Below are positions 61,078 to 64,000 of a stretch of 64,000 nucleotides of DNA, piece by piece. The position numbers and the translations under genes are program-made. The notes under the pieces were generated by a model. That model saw only the letters and a list, made by a program, of their open reading frames with translations. It was not told the origin of the DNA and ran no database searches. This DNA is from Larimichthys crocea. Its lineage: Eukaryota; Chordata; Actinopteri; Sciaenidae. Location of the stretch: the NCBI RefSeq assembly GCF_000972845.2, contig NC_040016.1, positions 19,308,098-19,372,097 on the forward strand. The letters are read 5' to 3'. The first letter of the stretch is position 1. Each line of letters begins with the position of its first letter.

Positions 61078-61193
61078 CATGCGTGTGATATGAGCGTGTG
61101 AGAGACCTGCTCCGCCCTCCTTTCCTCACATTCATTCAGACACAGACACTGTAACCACCGCTGCAGAGTCGCTACAAGAGGATTCATTCAACT
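60380..61193. other. Spacer between the two pentraxin-like genes
   Basis: It includes the presumed 3' UTR of the first gene (AATAAA near 60697 and 60704), an (AT)n/(GT)n microsatellite at about 61039-61078, and the promoter-proximal region of the second gene. No coding sequence is seen. Confidence 0.5.
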
Positions 61194-63802
61194 ATGCACT
61201 GCGTGGTGTTAGAGGTGCTGGCGGTGGTGCTGACTGCAAAGAGTGGACAAACTCTGAGTTTGAAGAATCCTGGAAATACACCATCACCAGGTAGGCACAC
61301 ATGCAGAGACACACACTTTAAAACGTTACTTTTAAACATGTTACTTTTTCATACATGTATGTGACGGGTCACAGCTATCTGTGAGATGCAGCTCCACACT
61401 ACTGTTGAGCTTCTACAGACCACATCAAATACATAATAATAATAATAATAATAATAATACTAAAATAATAGAATCACACCGCATTTCATCTTTTACTGTT
61501 CGGAATAAGTCCCGTTATTGCTCAAACTGGTAGCATAGGTCACGTGATTACTTACACAGAAAAATATAATATATAGAGTATAAACATCTGGAACATTAAA
61601 GGAAATAAGTGGAGTAAAGTAAAAGGCGGTGTTACCTTTTTCTGCCATCATTTAACAGGCATAGATCTACACCGTTACATATAAACGCTACTTTATACAT
61701 GTATGAGAGTTTCATTCAAAAGGAACTTAAACATATAAACGATCCACTACTACTACTTTGAAGAGTAAATGTAAGTGACGATGCTAAAGTGAATTTAAGC
61801 CTGTGACACTTCATTGTTTGGTTATTTGTCATTTGACTGTGTGCCAGTGAGATTTGATTGTTTGTGTTATTCGGCCTGTTATCCTTTTTTTTTGACACAG
61901 AGGCAGCTGTTCACATTTCTGTTAGATCTTTGACTGCGCAAATCCATATTTCCTGCCCTCGTCCATTTCTCAGCCGGTATGACTCTCAGTTATGTGTTCA
62001 CCCATCCTGAGGTAGGCTGATATATCATGAGTTGTTGTACCCTTGTTGTTGTTATTGTATTGTAACACAAATAATTCCCCCCTGGGAATATTAAAGTATT
62101 TTTGATTCTGAATATGCCACATAGTGTTTTATTAATTCATTATTTTTTTGATCAGTCAGAACCACTTTCCAAAGTAACTATACCCACACTGCATATCACT
62201 ATACTATGTGCGCAACACAGAGCAGCTTGCATCAGACAGGGAATCCGACACAGAATCAACGTGATAAATTCTGTCCCCTTTCCATTTTTGTGTCAGATTA
62301 CAGAAGTGGGTGGTCACCTGTGTCACACGATGTACATCACCTGATGTTCTCCTGGACATTTTGTTTAGTCTAGTGCCTGCTACATTCAGCACACTTCCCC
62401 AGCATGTGACAACAAGATCGCACTGGCCACAACAGACTCATAAAACATCCTCAGCATTGTCCGGGCAGATGATAAAGGACCTCAGCCTCCTCAGGAAGAA
62501 GAGTCGGCTTTGGCCCTTTTTGTAGACAGCCTCTGTGTTTCTTGTCCAGTCAAACTTATTATTCAAGTACACCCCCAAGAACTTGTTTGGTTGGATGACG
62601 TTTTTCATTGTCAGGACTTCTCGGTGCATTTAAAGGAGGCTGTGTGTCTGTGTCAGTTAAGCTGCAGCATGTGCGAGGCTGCAAGCGGATTTTAACATGT
62701 CTACATACTCTAACGCATTACTTTTATTCATAGGTGACACTATAACATAACAGATTACTTTTAATTGATTGCTATGTGACACATTCAGAATCAGAAATAC
62801 TTTAATAATCCCAGGGGGAAATTATTTTTGTCCATACTCCAGGTATACAAGCAAACAAAAATGTTAAACAAGTAACCATCTATTTAGAACAAAATATTTA
62901 TAAATCAATTACAAGTAAAAGTACTAGTGTTAAAAAAATACTTAAGTAAAAGTACAAAGTACTCTTCTCAAAAACTACTCTATATTTCAGTGAATATTCC
63001 TGAACACACAAACTTAAATCAGCTTATTCAAAATCAAAAAAAAGGATTGTTTGGTATTATGGACAGACCATCAATAACTGACAACCCATTAGGTCAGCCA
63101 TGATAAGATGTTATAAAGTATACTCACTTGTACATGTGTTCAAACATAACAATACACATACATGGGATCATATGATTCTTTGAAAAAATCTGCCCTTACC
63201 AGCCTCTATTACATCTGCTCTGTCAGTCCAGGAAGTCTTGAACTTTGGCAAGAGGACTGCAGCTGCAGCCAACTCTGGATCCTCCATCATCGGTCCAAAA
63301 TGCTTTTGAGGGCCATTTTGCAGGGCTCTGATGAGCGGCAGGCATGTCTTGCTTGATGTCTCCAGCCTGCTAAGTTTGGACAGTAGTTGTTAGATTCCAT
63401 CCCATGAAGGAAGTGAACTCAGACTGGAGGATGTCTGCTTTTATGAGTATTGTACTCCCTTAGGAATGCAAGTTCTGCAGGACTCAACCTGTAAGATACA
63501 ACAACAAAAGGAGATCAGATAGGAGAGGAGATGAGGAGATCAGAGAGAGGAAAGGAAGTTAAAGAGAAGATTTATTTTCCAGTTGACAACTCGTTTGTTT
63601 GCTCTCTCTTCTTTTGTTTCTTCAGGACCCCGTGGACTGGATTTAGATGGGAAGATGTTCAATCTCTCTTCAGGGGGAGTATGTTTCTATCCCCCCTCTT
63701 TTTCTCCTACCTCTCCCCCTTCGTGTTCCACTCCTCCCGACCCAACTCATGAATACACCCAACATCCCACCACCAACACCAACCTTCATACTTCAGCTAA
63801 AG
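61194..63802 (+). CDS. Second pentraxin-like gene, 5' part only (cut by the window edge)
   Basis: Two exons are visible, 61194-61290 and 63626-63802, both ending in phase 1 as in the neighbour. Exon 1 gives MHCVVLEVLAVVLTAKSGQT, a signal peptide followed by a short linker. Exon 2 begins GPRGLDLDGKMFNLSSGGVC, clearly homologous to GPHGLNLIGKMFTLPCDSGG of the gene at 56603, and then runs into a Pro/Ser/Thr-rich stretch (PTSPPSCSTPPDPTHEYTQH). The donor is a normal AAAG|GTAAGT. The pentraxin-domain exons should lie to the right of 64000. I infer a tandem duplicate. Completeness cannot be judged. Confidence 0.75.
62008..62830. mobile_element. LINE fragments in intron 1 of the second pentraxin-like gene
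   Basis: A minus-strand frame (62438-62629) encodes FLGVYLNNKFDWTRNTEAVY followed by KKGQSRLFFLRRLRSF, a typical fish LINE reverse-transcriptase block, truncated on both sides. Two copies of a LINE-type tail flank it in opposite orientations: CCCTGGGAATATTAAAGTAT near 62083 on + and its inverse (AATACTTTAATAATCCCAGG) near 62797. They probably come from more than one insertion. Confidence 0.7.
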
Positions 63803-64000
63803 GTAAGTACACTGCACTGCTTTGTCCTCAAACTTGCACAATTTCACAGTTGTATTTTAAGTTTGTCAGTTGTCAGCATATGCGCCTTTTAAAATTGCGG
63901 ATTAGTCCATACAGTCATGCACATCAGTAGCTGCTTTGCATCTCTTTAATCTCATCTTGCATCTTTTAATGGTCCTTTTGTGTCAGTATGTGTCTCTTTG

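Overview
The window looks like nuclear DNA of a bony fish, most likely a teleost. Genes are split into many short exons with GT-AG junctions, vertebrate gene families are recognisable (mxra8, per3, vamp3, pentraxin-like), and the repeats (hAT-type MITEs, L2-like LINE tails, a tRNA-derived SINE, GT/CA microsatellites) are of kinds common in fish. The species cannot be named from the sequence alone.

Layout, left to right. (1) 1-18.3 kb is a disordered, partly duplicated stretch. One upstream block occurs up to three times (140-1560, 1975-2535, 4500-5298), there is a 10-N gap at 5299-5308, and the extracellular half of mxra8 occurs twice (about 5.3-11.5 kb and 12.1-18.3 kb). The first copy differs from the second mainly by single-base insertions and deletions, many inside exons, so it reads as uncorrected long-read or second-haplotype sequence rather than a second gene. 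(2) The intact mxra8 model starts in the second copy at 12913 and ends at 20795 on the + strand (12 coding exons, 435 codons, reading frame closed). (3) per3, a circadian-clock repressor, lies convergently on the - strand: 21 coding exons from 30637 to 23485 (1264 codons, frame closed), with a probable non-coding first exon ending at 34477 and a GC/CCAAT/E-box promoter at about 34.6-34.9 kb. (4) vamp3, a vesicle SNARE, is on the - strand from 48878 to 37364. Its ATG is interrupted by an 8.3 kb first intron that holds nested hAT elements, an L2-like LINE tail and a 3.3 kb minisatellite. (5) A small four-exon gene for a secreted peptide precursor (98 codons) lies at 50821-52390 on the - strand. 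(6) Four identical or near-identical tRNA-Arg(ACG) genes occupy 53.4-55.1 kb, three on - and one on +, embedded in duplicated flanks. (7) Two related + strand pentraxin-like genes with Thr/Pro-rich leaders follow: a complete one at 56603-60378 and a second starting at 61194 that runs off the right edge.

The per3-vamp3 adjacency matches the known vertebrate linkage of these two genes and supports calling the period paralogue per3. The genes do not form one pathway. The mxra8 product is a cell-surface Ig protein, per3 is a nuclear clock component, vamp3 acts in membrane fusion, and the pentraxin-like and small-peptide genes are predicted to encode secreted products. I found no bacterial, phage or CRISPR-type system. 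The most interesting items are the split vamp3 start codon, the dimeric minisatellite abutting a LINE tail, the paired CREs and E-boxes in per3, the inverted tRNA-Arg cluster with DR1-like repeats, the unrecognised Gla-like or cyclic-peptide precursor, and the false duplication of mxra8.
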